A stretch of 64,000 nt of DNA from Bacillus sp. CH30_1T (lineage in GTDB: Bacteria; Bacillota; Bacilli; Bacillales; Bacillaceae_B), in contig NZ_VTUY01000007.1 of NCBI RefSeq assembly GCF_008364765.1, positions 257,362-321,361 on the forward strand. The letters are read 5' to 3'. This document shows positions 17,405 through 25,790 of the stretch, piece by piece; within the stretch, counting starts at the first letter, position 1; each line of letters starts with the position of its first letter. The position numbers and the translations under genes are program-made. The notes below the pieces were generated by a model. It did no database searches and was not told the DNA's origin. It was given only the letters and a program-made list of their open reading frames with translations.

Positions 17405-18382
17405 ATGATGAAGAAAGATATTTTGGTCATACATACAGGAGGTACCATCTCCATGATGGAAGACGAACAAACTGGAGCAGTCACTCCCGGGAAGGAAAAC
17501 CCCCTTTCGGTACAAACATCTATTGTATCGAATTTAGCAAATCTAACGGTCTTAGAAGCATTTCATCTGCCTTCCCCCCATATTACACCAGAGCATATGC
17601 AGCAATTAAAAGAGATAATCGAAACGAAATATAGGGAAAAATCATTTGACGGAGTCGTCATTACCCACGGAACAGATACGCTCGAAGAAACTGCCTACTT
17701 CCTGGATTTAACCCTTTCTCTTCCAGTCTCCCTTGTCGTCACAGGGGCAATGAGATCAAGTAATGAGATTGGAGCGGACGGTCTGTATAACCTCATATCA
17801 TCCGTTCGGGTAGCAGCTGATGACCAATCCAAGAACAAGGGGGTCTTAGTCGTCCTGAATGACGAAATCCACTCTGCTAAGAACGTGACGAAAACTCACA
17901 CAAGCAATGTATCTACCTTTCAAAGCCCACAGTATGGTCCAATCGGGATTGTGACTAAAAGAGGAGTTCTTTTTCATCACCAGCCGACATCGAATGAGCA
18001 TTATCAGGTTTGTGACATTTCCAAGAGAGTTACACTGATCAAAGCATACGCCGGTATGGACTCAGGCTTATTAGTTGCCATAAAAGACTTACAGTACGAT
18101 GGGGTTGTAATCGAAGCATTAGGACAAGGAAATCTACCGCCGGATACGGTCGATGGAATTAACGGACTGTTAGCTGCTAATATCCCGGTTGTATTGGTTT
18201 CGAGATGCTTTAATGGGATTGTTCAGGATATATACGGCTATTCAGGAGGGGGGAAACAACTGAAAGAAAAAGGGGTTATCTTCTCAAATGGCCTAAATGG
18301 ACAAAAAGCAAGAATCAAGTTAATGGTGGCCCTGTCCCAAACTGATGACATTAAAGAATTAGAAACGATTTTCAAAAATTAA
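17405..18382 (+). CDS. ansA: L-asparaginase
   Basis: Hydrolyses L-asparagine to aspartate and ammonia. Both family signatures are present: HTGGTISMMED with the nucleophilic Thr, and VITHGTDTLEETAYF with the second Thr and Asp. The product is 325 residues, a cytoplasmic type I-like size, and no signal peptide is seen. Two consecutive ATG codons (17405, 17408) follow TTGGAGG. Plus strand, monocistronic, convergent with ypdA across a shared terminator. The symbol ansA is by similarity; no ansB or ansR is next to it. Confidence 0.92.
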   Translation: MMKKDILVIHTGGTISMMEDEQTGAVTPGKENPLSVQTSIVSNLANLTVLEAFHLPSPHITPEHMQQLKEIIETKYREKSFDGVVITHGTDTLEETAYFLDLTLSLPVSLVVTGAMRSSNEIGADGLYNLISSVRVAADDQSKNKGVLVVLNDEIHSAKNVTKTHTSNVSTFQSPQYGPIGIVTKRGVLFHHQPTSNEHYQVCDISKRVTLIKAYAGMDSGLLVAIKDLQYDGVVIEALGQGNLPPDTVDGINGLLAANIPVVLVSRCFNGIVQDIYGYSGGGKQLKEKGVIFSNGLNGQKARIKLMVALSQTDDIKELETIFKN

Positions 18383-18424
18383 AGATTTCATTCCACCAGG
18401 ATCATAAACAACCATCATGAAAGA

Positions 18425-18450
18425 AAGAGGCTCACAGCGGAGCCTCTTTC
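18425..18450. terminator. Bidirectional terminator between ansA and ypdA
   Basis: Stem GAGGCTC/GAGCCTC extended by AAA/TTT, flanked by A- and T-rich tracts, serving convergent genes. Confidence 0.75.
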
Positions 18451-18455
18451 CTTTG

Positions 18456-19421
18456 TCATTTTTCTTTTTGTGTAATGGATTCAGCGATCAATCCGCCATG
18501 CAATCGACCATTTTCAATAAAGATCTCATTCGCATTGTTTCCCGCAGCAATGACACCTGCAATATAGATTCCTTCTACATTCGTTTCCATCGTTTCTTGA
18601 TGAAAAGCAGGTCGTCCTGTATCCTTGTCAATAATTATTCCCATTTTCGTCAGAAAGCTATGATCCGGGTGATAACCTGTCATTGCAAACACAAAGTCAT
18701 TTTTGATTTCTATTTTCTCACCATTTACCTTGTAGGTGACAGAGTCCTCTGTGATCTCCTCTACACACGCGTTGAATTCCATCATTACCTCACCATTTCT
18801 AACAAGCGCATCAAAGTTAGGGAGTATCCAGGGCTTAACACTTTTCGAGTACTCGCTTCCCCGGTATAAGACAGTGACTCTTGCTCCCGCTTTATTCAAT
18901 TCAAGTGCCGCATCAACCGCTGAGTTCTTCCCTCCAATCACAACCACATCTGTGTCAAAAAAGGGATGTGCTTCTTTAAAATAATGAAAGACTTTCTCTA
19001 ATTTCTCTCCTGGAATCCCTAAATAATTGGGATGATCATAGTAACCGGTCGCAATGACGATGTATTTACTTTCATACGTTCCCCTTGAGGTGGAAACGGA
19101 AAAACGGCCGTCTTGCTTCTCTACCTTATGAACTGTTTCGAATCGATTGATTCTTAATTCTTTCCGCTTCGCTACTTCACGATAATACACGAGTGCTTGA
19201 TTTCGCCTTGGTTTGTGCTCTTCAATAACAAAAGGAACGTCACCAATTTCGAGCTTTTCACTTGATGAAAAAAACGTTTGATGAGTGGGATAGTGGTAAA
19301 TGGCATTCACGATATTCCCTTTTTCAATGATTAAAGGATCGATTCCCATTTCTTTTAATCTAATAGCAGCTGACAACCCACATGGTCCCCCACCTACAAT
19401 AATGCATTCTTCCATTTTCAA
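18456..19421 (-). CDS. ypdA: Bacillithiol disulfide reductase YpdA (Bdr)
   Basis: A flavoprotein that reduces bacillithiol disulfide with NADPH in low-GC Gram-positives. The N-terminal FAD motif is GGGPCGLSAA, the NAD(P) motif GGKNSAVDAA, and conserved blocks YPTHQTFFSSSEKLEIG and FAMTGYHPDH match YpdA. It lacks the CxxC of thioredoxin reductases. I favour the TTG at 19421 (KMEECIIVGGG), nine bases from GAAGGAG; an earlier in-frame TTG overlaps that site. This gives about 321 residues. Monocistronic. Confidence 0.93.
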   Translation of the reverse strand: MKMEECIIVGGGPCGLSAAIRLKEMGIDPLIIEKGNIVNAIYHYPTHQTFFSSSEKLEIGDVPFVIEEHKPRRNQALVYYREVAKRKELRINRFETVHKVEKQDGRFSVSTSRGTYESKYIVIATGYYDHPNYLGIPGEKLEKVFHYFKEAHPFFDTDVVVIGGKNSAVDAALELNKAGARVTVLYRGSEYSKSVKPWILPNFDALVRNGEVMMEFNACVEEITEDSVTYKVNGEKIEIKNDFVFAMTGYHPDHSFLTKMGIIIDKDTGRPAFHQETMETNVEGIYIAGVIAAGNNANEIFIENGRLHGGLIAESITQKEK

Positions 19422-19621
19422 ATTCAGACACTCCTTCAATTCCTCTATCTGAATGGTAATTTACGTTCGTTCACTTCAGATGTTAAATTATTTTCTACCC
19501 AATTATTATGGAATAAGATTACGATTTGGTCAAAAGGAAGCACTCGAACCTCAGGATCTCCATCAGTAGTATGATTTCTAATTTCAGCTGAAATTATTGT
19601 AATGAGCCATTATATAGAATT

Positions 19622-19652
19622 GAAAAAGGATGAGATGTCATTCATCTCATCC
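19622..19652 (-). terminator. Terminator of gudB
   Basis: Minus strand perfect GGATGAGATG/CATCTCATCC stem, then five T, ten bases past the gudB stop. Confidence 0.9.
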
Positions 19653-19662
19653 TAAACTTGAA

Positions 19663-20940
19663 TTAAATCCAACCTCTGAACCGGCATGCTTCGGCCATCT
19701 TTCTTACCCCTACCATATATGCAGCGAGTCTCATATCGACTCGTCTGGACTGGGAAGTTTCATATACATTATTAAAGGAGCTGACTAGTATCTTTTCCAG
19801 CTTTTCTTCAACTTCTTCTTCAGACCAATAATATCCTTGATTATTTTGTACCCATTCAAAGTAAGAAACCGTTACTCCGCCTGATGAAGCTAAAACATCT
19901 GGCACTAATAAAATTCCTCGCTCTGTTAAAATTTTTGTTGCCTCTAATGTTGTCGGGCCGTTCGCAGCTTCTACCACAATACTTGCCCGAATATTGTGAG
20001 CATTTTTTTCTGTGATCTGATTCTCAATTGCTGCAGGCACGAGAATGTCACAGTCCAGCTCTAATAGTTCTTCATTTGTTATCGTATTATTAAATAGTTT
20101 CGTAACCGTTCCAAAACTATCCCGACGATCCAGCAAATAATCAATATCCAGCCCATCTTTGTCATGAAGTCCACCGTAAGCATCAGAAATCCCAATCACT
20201 TTTGCTCCTGCATCATGCATAAACTTTGCAAGGAAGCTTCCGGCATTACCAAAGCCTTGAACGACTACTCTCGCCCCTTTAAGCTTTATTCCTATTTTCT
20301 TGGCTGCTTCATGAATACAAATCGTCACGCCCTTCGCAGTTGCCGTTTCACGACCATGGGAACCCCCAAGCACCAATGGTTTCCCTGTAATAAACCCTGG
20401 AGAATTATACTCATCAATTCGACTGTATTCGTCCATCATCCACGCCATGATTTGCGAGTTTGTAAAAACATCGGGAGCGGGAATATCTTTAGATGGTCCA
20501 ACAATTTGGCTGATTGCGCGAACATAACCACGACTTAATCGCTCTAGCTCTCTAAATGACATATCCCGGGGATCACAAATGATCCCCCCTTTACCTCCAC
20601 CGTACGGAAGGTCTACAATTCCACATTTCAAGCTCATCCATATGGAAAGCGCTTTAACTTCTTTTTCAGTTACATTTGGGTGAAATCGAATACCACCTTT
20701 TGTTGGTCCAACTGCATCATTATGTTGAGCACGGTATCCCGTGAAAACTTTTACTTTTCCATCATCCATCCGGACTGGTATTTTAACCGTTAACATTCGT
20801 ACAGGTTCTTTTAATAATTCATATACTTCTTGTGAATACCCCAATTTATCAAGTGCAAGATGAATAACCGTTTGTGTAGATTTCAATACATCGTGTTGAT
20901 CAGATGTTTGGTGATTTTCTTTCCCCTTATCGGCTACCAT
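19663..20940 (-). CDS. gudB: NAD-specific glutamate dehydrogenase GudB
   Basis: Catabolic glutamate dehydrogenase converting glutamate to 2-oxoglutarate and ammonium. The substrate Lys is in PYGGGKGGI, the dinucleotide fold in [10 protein letters not shown], and the C-terminus FRGWI matches Bacillus GudB/RocG; 425 residues. The segment [11 protein letters not shown] carries no repeated VKA tripeptide, the 9-bp duplication that inactivates gudB in the laboratory strain B. subtilis 168. The enzyme should therefore be active. GGGAGG precedes the ATG. Confidence 0.96.
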   Translation of the reverse strand: MVADKGKENHQTSDQHDVLKSTQTVIHLALDKLGYSQEVYELLKEPVRMLTVKIPVRMDDGKVKVFTGYRAQHNDAVGPTKGGIRFHPNVTEKEVKALSIWMSLKCGIVDLPYGGGKGGIICDPRDMSFRELERLSRGYVRAISQIVGPSKDIPAPDVFTNSQIMAWMMDEYSRIDEYNSPGFITGKPLVLGGSHGRETATAKGVTICIHEAAKKIGIKLKGARVVVQGFGNAGSFLAKFMHDAGAKVIGISDAYGGLHDKDGLDIDYLLDRRDSFGTVTKLFNNTITNEELLELDCDILVPAAIENQITEKNAHNIRASIVVEAANGPTTLEATKILTERGILLVPDVLASSGGVTVSYFEWVQNNQGYYWSEEEVEEKLEKILVSSFNNVYETSQSRRVDMRLAAYMVGVRKMAEACRFRGWI

Positions 20941-21000
20941 TTATGTAAACCTCCCAGTATGCTTCACTGTTTAACGGAACCTCGTCCGCTTTCATGACAT

Positions 21001-21028
21001 AGTATACACGTTTGAATTCTTCTTGCAA
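21001..21028 (-). promoter_or_regulatory. Sigma-A promoter of gudB
   Basis: Minus strand TTGCAA, 16 bases, TATACT, about 60 bases upstream of the gudB ATG. Confidence 0.6.
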
Positions 21029-21077
21029 AGAAGGAAAATCAAAAAAAGAGGATTTTTTTGAAAACGCTGTCATAAAC

Positions 21078-21482
21078 GAAAAGCGGAGGCGGCTTTGGTA
21101 GGCCCGACAAGCATAAGTCAAGACCACCGGAAAGGCGCTCTTTGCCTTTTTGGTGGTCTTGACTTATGACCTCGAGGGACTAGCCGCCGGAGCTGGACAT
21201 CGCGAAAAGCGGAGGCGGCTTGGGAAGGCCCGACAAGCATAAGGCGGCCCCACCGGAAAGGTGCTCTTTGCCTTTTTGGTGGGGCTGACTTATGACCTCG
21301 AGCCTCTAAGCCCTGGAGCTGGACATCACGAAAAGCGGAGGCGGCTTGATCAGGCCCGACAAGCATATGGCGAGCCCACCGGAAAGGCGTTCTTTGCCTT
21401 TTTGGTGGGCTTGACTTATGACCTCGAGGGGCTAGCCGCCAGAGCTGGACATCGCGAAAAGCGGAGGCGGCTTGATCAGGGC
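21078..21482. repeat. Array A of 126-bp palindromic repeats (three units plus a partial)
   Basis: Units start at 21078, 21204 and 21330 (exact 126-bp period), with a partial fourth from 21456. Each begins GAAAAGCGGAGGCGGCT, has GCCCGACAAGCATA, then a 24-25 bp palindrome around a short loop (GCTCTT type), then CTTATGACCTCGAG and AGCCGCCGGAGCTGG. The palindrome core differs between units but stays self-complementary (GACCACC/GGTGGTC; CCCCACC/GGTGGGG; GCCCACC/GGTGGGC). A related array lies at 35367. Any reading frame through it is an artefact of the repeat. Confidence 0.9.
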
Positions 21483-21628
21483 CATACAAGTAATCACAAC
21501 GACCATCTCCATAACAAAAAACACTTCCAGGAAACAACCTAAAAGTGCAAAATAATGTCTATTTTTCTTATAAATCATAATAAAACATATATCTAAAAGG
21601 GGGGGAAGATTCGCTTCAACACACATGA

Positions 21629-22213
21629 TCAAAAATAAAACAGTATTTTATCAATGGAATCTTTTATTAAAACAGCACGGCCATACTCCATGAGGATATG
21701 TTTCGTGGTCTTTGATTGCTGACCGTATTCAGCGCAAATAGCCTCCATGACCAAGCTATCGTATTCCAATAGATTTTCAATAAGTAAGTAATAGTTTTTT
21801 TCATAATAATAAATGCTTAATTGTATAACGCGGTTGTTCACTTTGTTCAATTCGTTAATGCGTTTAAGGAGGTCCAGTACATCCTCAAAATCATCAAAGT
21901 AAACGAGCACATCATGATCATTCATGGACTTCATGATTCCACTTTCGTCTTCCCAATCAGAAAAGTCATCTTCTGACTCTAATGTGAGGATCATGCAGAT
22001 TTCCTGATCATCAAATGACTCAATCTCCACGGTGATTTCCATTTGTGTTTCAATGCCGAACTTGCCCTGAACTTCATCTAACATATCTTCAAAAAGATCA
22101 TGCCACATATAGGAATCTTTCCATTGGTCTTGTTCAAATAAGCCTTTTTGCTCTAATTCTTCCACACTAATGGAAAATTTTATTTTGTTGTCTGAAATTC
22201 TTTCAAGCTTCAT
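21629..22213 (-). CDS. mecB: MecA-family ClpC adaptor, MecB (YpbH)-like
   Basis: Resembles the MecA/YpbH adaptors that deliver substrates to the ClpCP protease. The N-terminus MKLERISDNKIKFSISVEEL matches the MecA substrate-binding domain, and the C-terminal part (about 110-194) should be the ClpC-binding domain, with an acidic linker between. Starting at the ATG at 22213, behind GGGGGT, gives 194 residues, the size of B. subtilis YpbH. True MecA is usually longer and encoded near spx, so the paralogue YpbH is preferred. Near gudB, as in the ypb region of B. subtilis. Confidence 0.8.
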   Translation of the reverse strand: MKLERISDNKIKFSISVEELEQKGLFEQDQWKDSYMWHDLFEDMLDEVQGKFGIETQMEITVEIESFDDQEICMILTLESEDDFSDWEDESGIMKSMNDHDVLVYFDDFEDVLDLLKRINELNKVNNRVIQLSIYYYEKNYYLLIENLLEYDSLVMEAICAEYGQQSKTTKHILMEYGRAVLIKDSIDKILFYF

Positions 22214-22284
22214 CTTCGTACCCCCTAGAGTGTGACGATTTATCACCATACTATGTAAGGGGCAGAAAACAGTGCATAATCCAA

Positions 22285-23196
22285 TTATAATTTACTTTTC
22301 AGCCAAAGTTCCCAATCAGATTGGGATTGTCCGACAATGTGTTCCTGAAATTCTTCTTTCTTGTCATTGGGGAGATGGTCTACAGCAAAGCCGCCTATTC
22401 CAATTTCCAGGCCTTCCCGATTATCCTTTAATGAAGTTACGAGTGACAACAGGTTGTCTACATTCTCCTTTAAGGTGCAGGAGAAGAATAGAAACTTAGG
22501 ATCGACTTCGTCAAGTACGATGTCGATATCATTTTCTTTAATGCTGGAGCCTAAGTAGATTACTTCAAATCCCTTTCTTCTTACATAGAGAGTAAAGATT
22601 AACAATCCTAATTCATGCCATTCTTCAGGTCCGCAAACGGCTACAACTTTAGGTAAGATTCCGTTGTGTGGAAAAGAGTGCATGATGATACCGATACGGG
22701 ATCTAAGTATCGATGTTGCAAAATGCTCGTGGGCCGTCGTGATCTTCCCGTTCTCCCACAGGTCTCCGATTTTAACCAGCAAGCTGCCAAGGATATCAAT
22801 CACCACTTTATCAATCGTGTAAACAGCAAACGATTGGTTGATTAATTCATGAGATTTTGTTTCATTAAACCTTAAGAGTGCTTTTAACAAATCATCCGAG
22901 ATGCTCTGAGTACGGTCCTTTCGTTCAGAGGATGCAATCTCATTTTCTTCAAGCTCTTGTTTGTCAAGTAAAGCAACAGCCTGACTAATGGTAAATCCCC
23001 GATTGACCTTCTCAACCAGCCATTTTAATATATTTAAATGTTGGTCTGTGTACAAACGATGACCTGATTCATTACGTACAGGAGCAATTATCTGATATCT
23101 TCTCTCCCATGCTCTTAATGTACCTGGTTGTATTCCTAAGATTGTGGACACAGCTTTTATATTGTATTTGCCTTCTAACTTCTTGTCATTGCTCAT
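22285..23196 (-). CDS. MerR-type regulator with B12-binding domain (CarH/LitR-like)
   Basis: Three parts are visible in 303 residues. First is a MerR winged helix (about 10-80: GTLRAWERRYQIIAPVRN). Then a helical B12-binding bundle (about 100-175) carries W147 and E157-H158, exactly the Wx9EH pattern of light-sensing CarH. A Rossmann B12 domain (about 183-300) has EWHELG with His194 as likely lower ligand. Spacings W-to-EH (11) and EH-to-His (36) are like CarH. The residue after Trp is Glu, not the His that forms the photoadduct in Thermus CarH. Monocistronic, with no carotenoid genes beside it. Function is inferred. Confidence 0.85.
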   Translation of the reverse strand: MSNDKKLEGKYNIKAVSTILGIQPGTLRAWERRYQIIAPVRNESGHRLYTDQHLNILKWLVEKVNRGFTISQAVALLDKQELEENEIASSERKDRTQSISDDLLKALLRFNETKSHELINQSFAVYTIDKVVIDILGSLLVKIGDLWENGKITTAHEHFATSILRSRIGIIMHSFPHNGILPKVVAVCGPEEWHELGLLIFTLYVRRKGFEVIYLGSSIKENDIDIVLDEVDPKFLFFSCTLKENVDNLLSLVTSLKDNREGLEIGIGGFAVDHLPNDKKEEFQEHIVGQSQSDWELWLKSKL

Positions 23197-23293
23197 AAAT
23201 AGTCCCCCAAAGTAAATCTCTACTCTCTAAAATTATAATCGAGAAACTGCATTGTGTAAAACTTGTACAGGTAATGAACAACAAATGTTCATT

Positions 23294-24058
23294 TCATTCC
23301 TTTTCGATTTTCAGTAAATGGGTTTCTGCCGGAGCTCCCAAGCGTAATGGAAGCGCAGTTGTCCCATAGCCGTTACTTACTAATATGGTGGTCTGTGGGA
23401 GCTTTTCAAGTCTTCCTTTTTTATACAGTCCCCATCCAAACAAACGAATTTGTCCACCGTGTGTATGGCCACTCAACATCAAGTCAATTCCCTCTTCTTT
23501 TCGTACCTGCCTCACAAGCCTAGGGTCATGACTGATTAAAATATTAAATTCATGTGGAATTGTTTTTTTCAGTGCAGAAGAGTAAGAAGCTCTCTGCGTA
23601 CTCGCATCGTCCACTCCGATCATATTAATCTTCCCGTTATGAATAGGTACCTTAACTGAATCATTTACAATTTCAATGATTCCCTTTTGTTTAAATATAT
23701 CCTTCAGCCTGTTCGTATTCACTTCATGATCATTATTGCCCCAAACAAAATAAACCGTACCCAGTGTCAACAGTTTATCTAAGTTTTGCTCAACTCTCGA
23801 GTAGGGCACTCCTTTTTCCATAAGATCCCCGCCAATGATGACAAAATCAGCTTTTCCTTTCACTTCATCAATAATTCCGTTTGACACTTCCCGCTTATGT
23901 ATATCAGATATAAAAAAGATGGAAATCGTGCCCATATTATCAGGAAGGGCAGGAAGCTTTACCTTCTCCATTTTCACAACATTTCTACGTGCTTCATATA
24001 ACATAAAAAAGAGGAGACTGACTCCCCCTACTAATAAAAACATAATAAATTCAAGCAT
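23294..24058 (-). CDS. ypbG: Metallophosphoesterase YpbG
   Basis: A calcineurin-like phosphoesterase with an N-terminal membrane anchor (residues 1-20: FIMFLLVGGVSLLFFMLYEA) and metal-binding motifs in order: FFISDIHK, IIGGDLMEKG, VWGNNDHE, LISHDPRLV and SGHTHGGQ. The catalytic part should face the outside or the inner leaflet. The product is 254 residues. It overlaps the upstream membrane gene by eight bases, so the two are co-transcribed. The substrate is unknown. Confidence 0.88.
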   Translation of the reverse strand: MLEFIMFLLVGGVSLLFFMLYEARRNVVKMEKVKLPALPDNMGTISIFFISDIHKREVSNGIIDEVKGKADFVIIGGDLMEKGVPYSRVEQNLDKLLTLGTVYFVWGNNDHEVNTNRLKDIFKQKGIIEIVNDSVKVPIHNGKINMIGVDDASTQRASYSSALKKTIPHEFNILISHDPRLVRQVRKEEGIDLMLSGHTHGGQIRLFGWGLYKKGRLEKLPQTTILVSNGYGTTALPLRLGAPAETHLLKIEKE

Positions 24059-24434
24059 TGTGGCCTCCTTGTCGGTGGAAATCTATAGAAATAATACCAT
24101 AAAAGATGGATAAGAAGGAAAAAATCAGTGTTTGCCACATCCCAAAACTGCTCAGCAAATAGATGATACCTATATGAAATGGGATGAAGATTAACTCTTT
24201 ATGTAGTTTACCGTTCATTAATCTTAGAATAGAAAATATTTCAAATTTCAATAAATTCCCTTGAACCATTAACCCCACCATAAAGGCCATCATTGCCGCA
24301 AAGAATGGCACGGGATTTAAGACTAACTCAACAATGAACTCAGAGATGTCAAGCAATTCTGCAGCCGGAAACCATTTAATGAATAGGTACCCTAATAGAA
24401 ACGTGATAAGCAGTTTAAAAGTATGATTGATCAA
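24051..24434 (-). CDS. Unrecognised membrane protein upstream of ypbG
   Basis: About 127 residues, almost all hydrophobic, with four predicted membrane helices and few charges; I do not recognise the family. The likely start is the TTG at 24434, because GGGAGGG lies six bases before it. That ribosome site is the 3' arm of the preceding gene's terminator, and the TTG is the end of its T tract. An in-frame ATG at 24449 sits in the hairpin. Its end overlaps ypbG by eight bases, which suggests a joint role at the membrane. Confidence 0.7.
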   Translation of the reverse strand: MINHTFKLLITFLLGYLFIKWFPAAELLDISEFIVELVLNPVPFFAAMMAFMVGLMVQGNLLKFEIFSILRLMNGKLHKELIFIPFHIGIIYLLSSFGMWQTLIFSFLSIFYGIISIDFHRQGGHNA

Positions 24435-24470
24435 AAAAATCCCTCCCATAAATCTTATGAGAGGGATTTT
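24433..24470. terminator. Terminator of the CBS-domain gene, overlapping the next gene's start
   Basis: Nearly perfect AAATCCCTC..CATAA / TTATG..GAGGGATTT stem with seven T on the minus strand and eight T on the plus strand. It overlaps the ribosome site and start codon of the membrane gene at 24434. Confidence 0.85.
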
Positions 24471-24493
24471 TTTTCATACAGGGTTTCAGTAAA

Positions 24494-25129
24494 TTATTCA
24501 TCTTCATGAATATCAAGTATACGGAATCCTGATTTCTCCAGCTTATTGAGGAATTTATCCATATTGCCCTTCTTTTCGACCTTTAGTACGATACGTCGTA
24601 ATAATTTATCAGTTTCATCAAAGGTAACCAGGGAAATAACCGATTCCGAGTACTGCTGGATGATATCTCCAAGACGGGCAATCCGTCCTTCTGTTTCTAC
24701 AGAAGAAAAGGCGATTCGCACTCCCTTTTGATCCATACCAAATGCACTTCTGAATTGATCAAGTACATCAAAGCGGGTTATTAATCCAAGGAAGTTATTA
24801 TCCGGTCCTACGACTGGAAGAATCGGAGAATCCTTCAATTGGACCAATGCATTTTCGAATACATCTTTATCGGTTATATATTTGTCGGTATCGGCAATAA
24901 TATCACGAACCTTTTTCTCCTTAAGAAAGGCTTCTTTATCCATTCCTGAAAGGAAGAAGCTCTGATAAATATTGTAGCGTGTTGCCACCCCTTTAAATTC
25001 TTCATTCGAGAGTACCGGCACTCCATCGATTTTATGGTGTTCCAGTACTGTAAGGGTCTTTTCAATCGAATCATTTTCATCTACCACATAGCATTTGTGT
25101 TTCGGTATCATGGCACTTTTTACAAACAT
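24494..25129 (-). CDS. CBS-domain pair protein with ACT-like C-terminus
   Basis: A 211-residue soluble protein with two CBS motifs (about 5-60, IDGVPVLSNEEFKGVATR; and 70-125, SPILPVVGPDNNFLGLITR) and a C-terminal ACT-like region (about 140-205, with SVISLVTFDETDKLLRRIVLKV). The layout is like AcuB. Such proteins bind adenine nucleotides and regulate partners, but no partner is evident here. It has its own terminator and lies divergent from cotJABC. Not assigned to acuB because the acuA and acuC genes are absent. Confidence 0.75.
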   Translation of the reverse strand: MFVKSAMIPKHKCYVVDENDSIEKTLTVLEHHKIDGVPVLSNEEFKGVATRYNIYQSFFLSGMDKEAFLKEKKVRDIIADTDKYITDKDVFENALVQLKDSPILPVVGPDNNFLGLITRFDVLDQFRSAFGMDQKGVRIAFSSVETEGRIARLGDIIQQYSESVISLVTFDETDKLLRRIVLKVEKKGNMDKFLNKLEKSGFRILDIHEDE

Positions 25130-25280
25130 TTGACCACCTCTTCATTAATATCCTACATCTTTAGTATTCAACATTTTCACAAATTTCCCCTTCCTATTTA
25201 TGAATTTAAATTAATTAACATGTTCTATTTACCTACTTCATATGTTGTTACGAAGGATTTTCTTTAAAGGAGGGATTATC

Positions 25281-25502
25281 GTGCACGAATTTCACAAAGC
25301 TTATTACCCATATGTAAGCCCATTCGATCCGTGTAAGCCTATTACCCGGAAAGTCTATTCAACGCCCCCTAATCTTTACTTAGGGTTTCAACCTCCCAAC
25401 CTGGAGCAATATTCACCAAAAGAAGCGTTACAAAAAGGTACTCTATGGAAAGTGTTTTATGATCCCTACTATAGTCCGTATGAACAGATGAAGGGAGAAT
25501 AG
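25281..25502 (+). CDS. cotJA: Spore coat-associated protein CotJA
   Basis: A 73-residue, Tyr- and Pro-rich small coat protein (HEFHKAYYPYVSPFDPC...) matching CotJA. The GTG at 25281 has AAGGAGGGATT upstream; earlier in-frame ATGs lack a ribosome site. First of the cotJABC operon, which in B. subtilis is made in the mother cell under sigma-E. A CATATGTT stretch near 25231 could be part of such a promoter, but I could not pair it with a -35. CotJA and CotJC are known to depend on each other for incorporation into the spore. Confidence 0.92.
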   Translation: MHEFHKAYYPYVSPFDPCKPITRKVYSTPPNLYLGFQPPNLEQYSPKEALQKGTLWKVFYDPYYSPYEQMKGE

Positions 25503-25508
25503 ACTGAC

Positions 25509-25769
25509 ATGAAACAGCTTCCCCCCCATTATTATGAAGTGCTGGAAGAGTTACAAGCCGTAGATTTCGTGATTCTTGACCTAACCCTTTACCTGGATAC
25601 ACACCCTGAAGATTATGATGCAATCTCTCAATTTAATATGTATATCAAAACGCGAAAACAAATTAAGAAGAAATTCGAAAAGGAATTTGGTCCTTTGACA
25701 AACTTTGGATATAGCTACTCCAATTACCCATGGGATTGGAAGGATGCTCCATGGCCATGGCAAGTTTAA
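25509..25769 (+). CDS. cotJB: Spore coat protein CotJB
   Basis: An 86-residue protein with a helical N-terminal half (YYEVLEELQAVDFVILDLTL) and a Trp/Pro-rich end (YPWDWKDAPWPWQV), typical of CotJB. It starts six bases after the cotJA stop and ends shortly before cotJC, so it is the middle gene of the cotJABC operon. The role in the coat is structural and not defined in detail. Confidence 0.92.
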   Translation: MKQLPPHYYEVLEELQAVDFVILDLTLYLDTHPEDYDAISQFNMYIKTRKQIKKKFEKEFGPLTNFGYSYSNYPWDWKDAPWPWQV

Positions 25770-25790
25770 TATTTTAGGAGGTGCATGAAA

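Noticed and set aside
20941..21127. 66-codon frame upstream of gudB
   Set aside because: It covers the gudB promoter and leader, overlaps the gudB start and begins inside repeat sequence.
21078..21482. Possible CRISPR array
   Set aside because: Units are 126 bp with internal palindromes and near-constant sequence throughout, there are no short repeats with unique spacers, and no cas genes are present.
21118..21537. 139-codon minus-strand frame through array A
   Set aside because: It merely translates three copies of the repeat (GPDQAASAFRDVQL recurring) with no ribosome site; equivalent frames occur in array B.
21432..21632. 66-codon frame between array A and mecB
   Set aside because: It runs into the repeat, is Phe/Pro biased and lacks a ribosome site.
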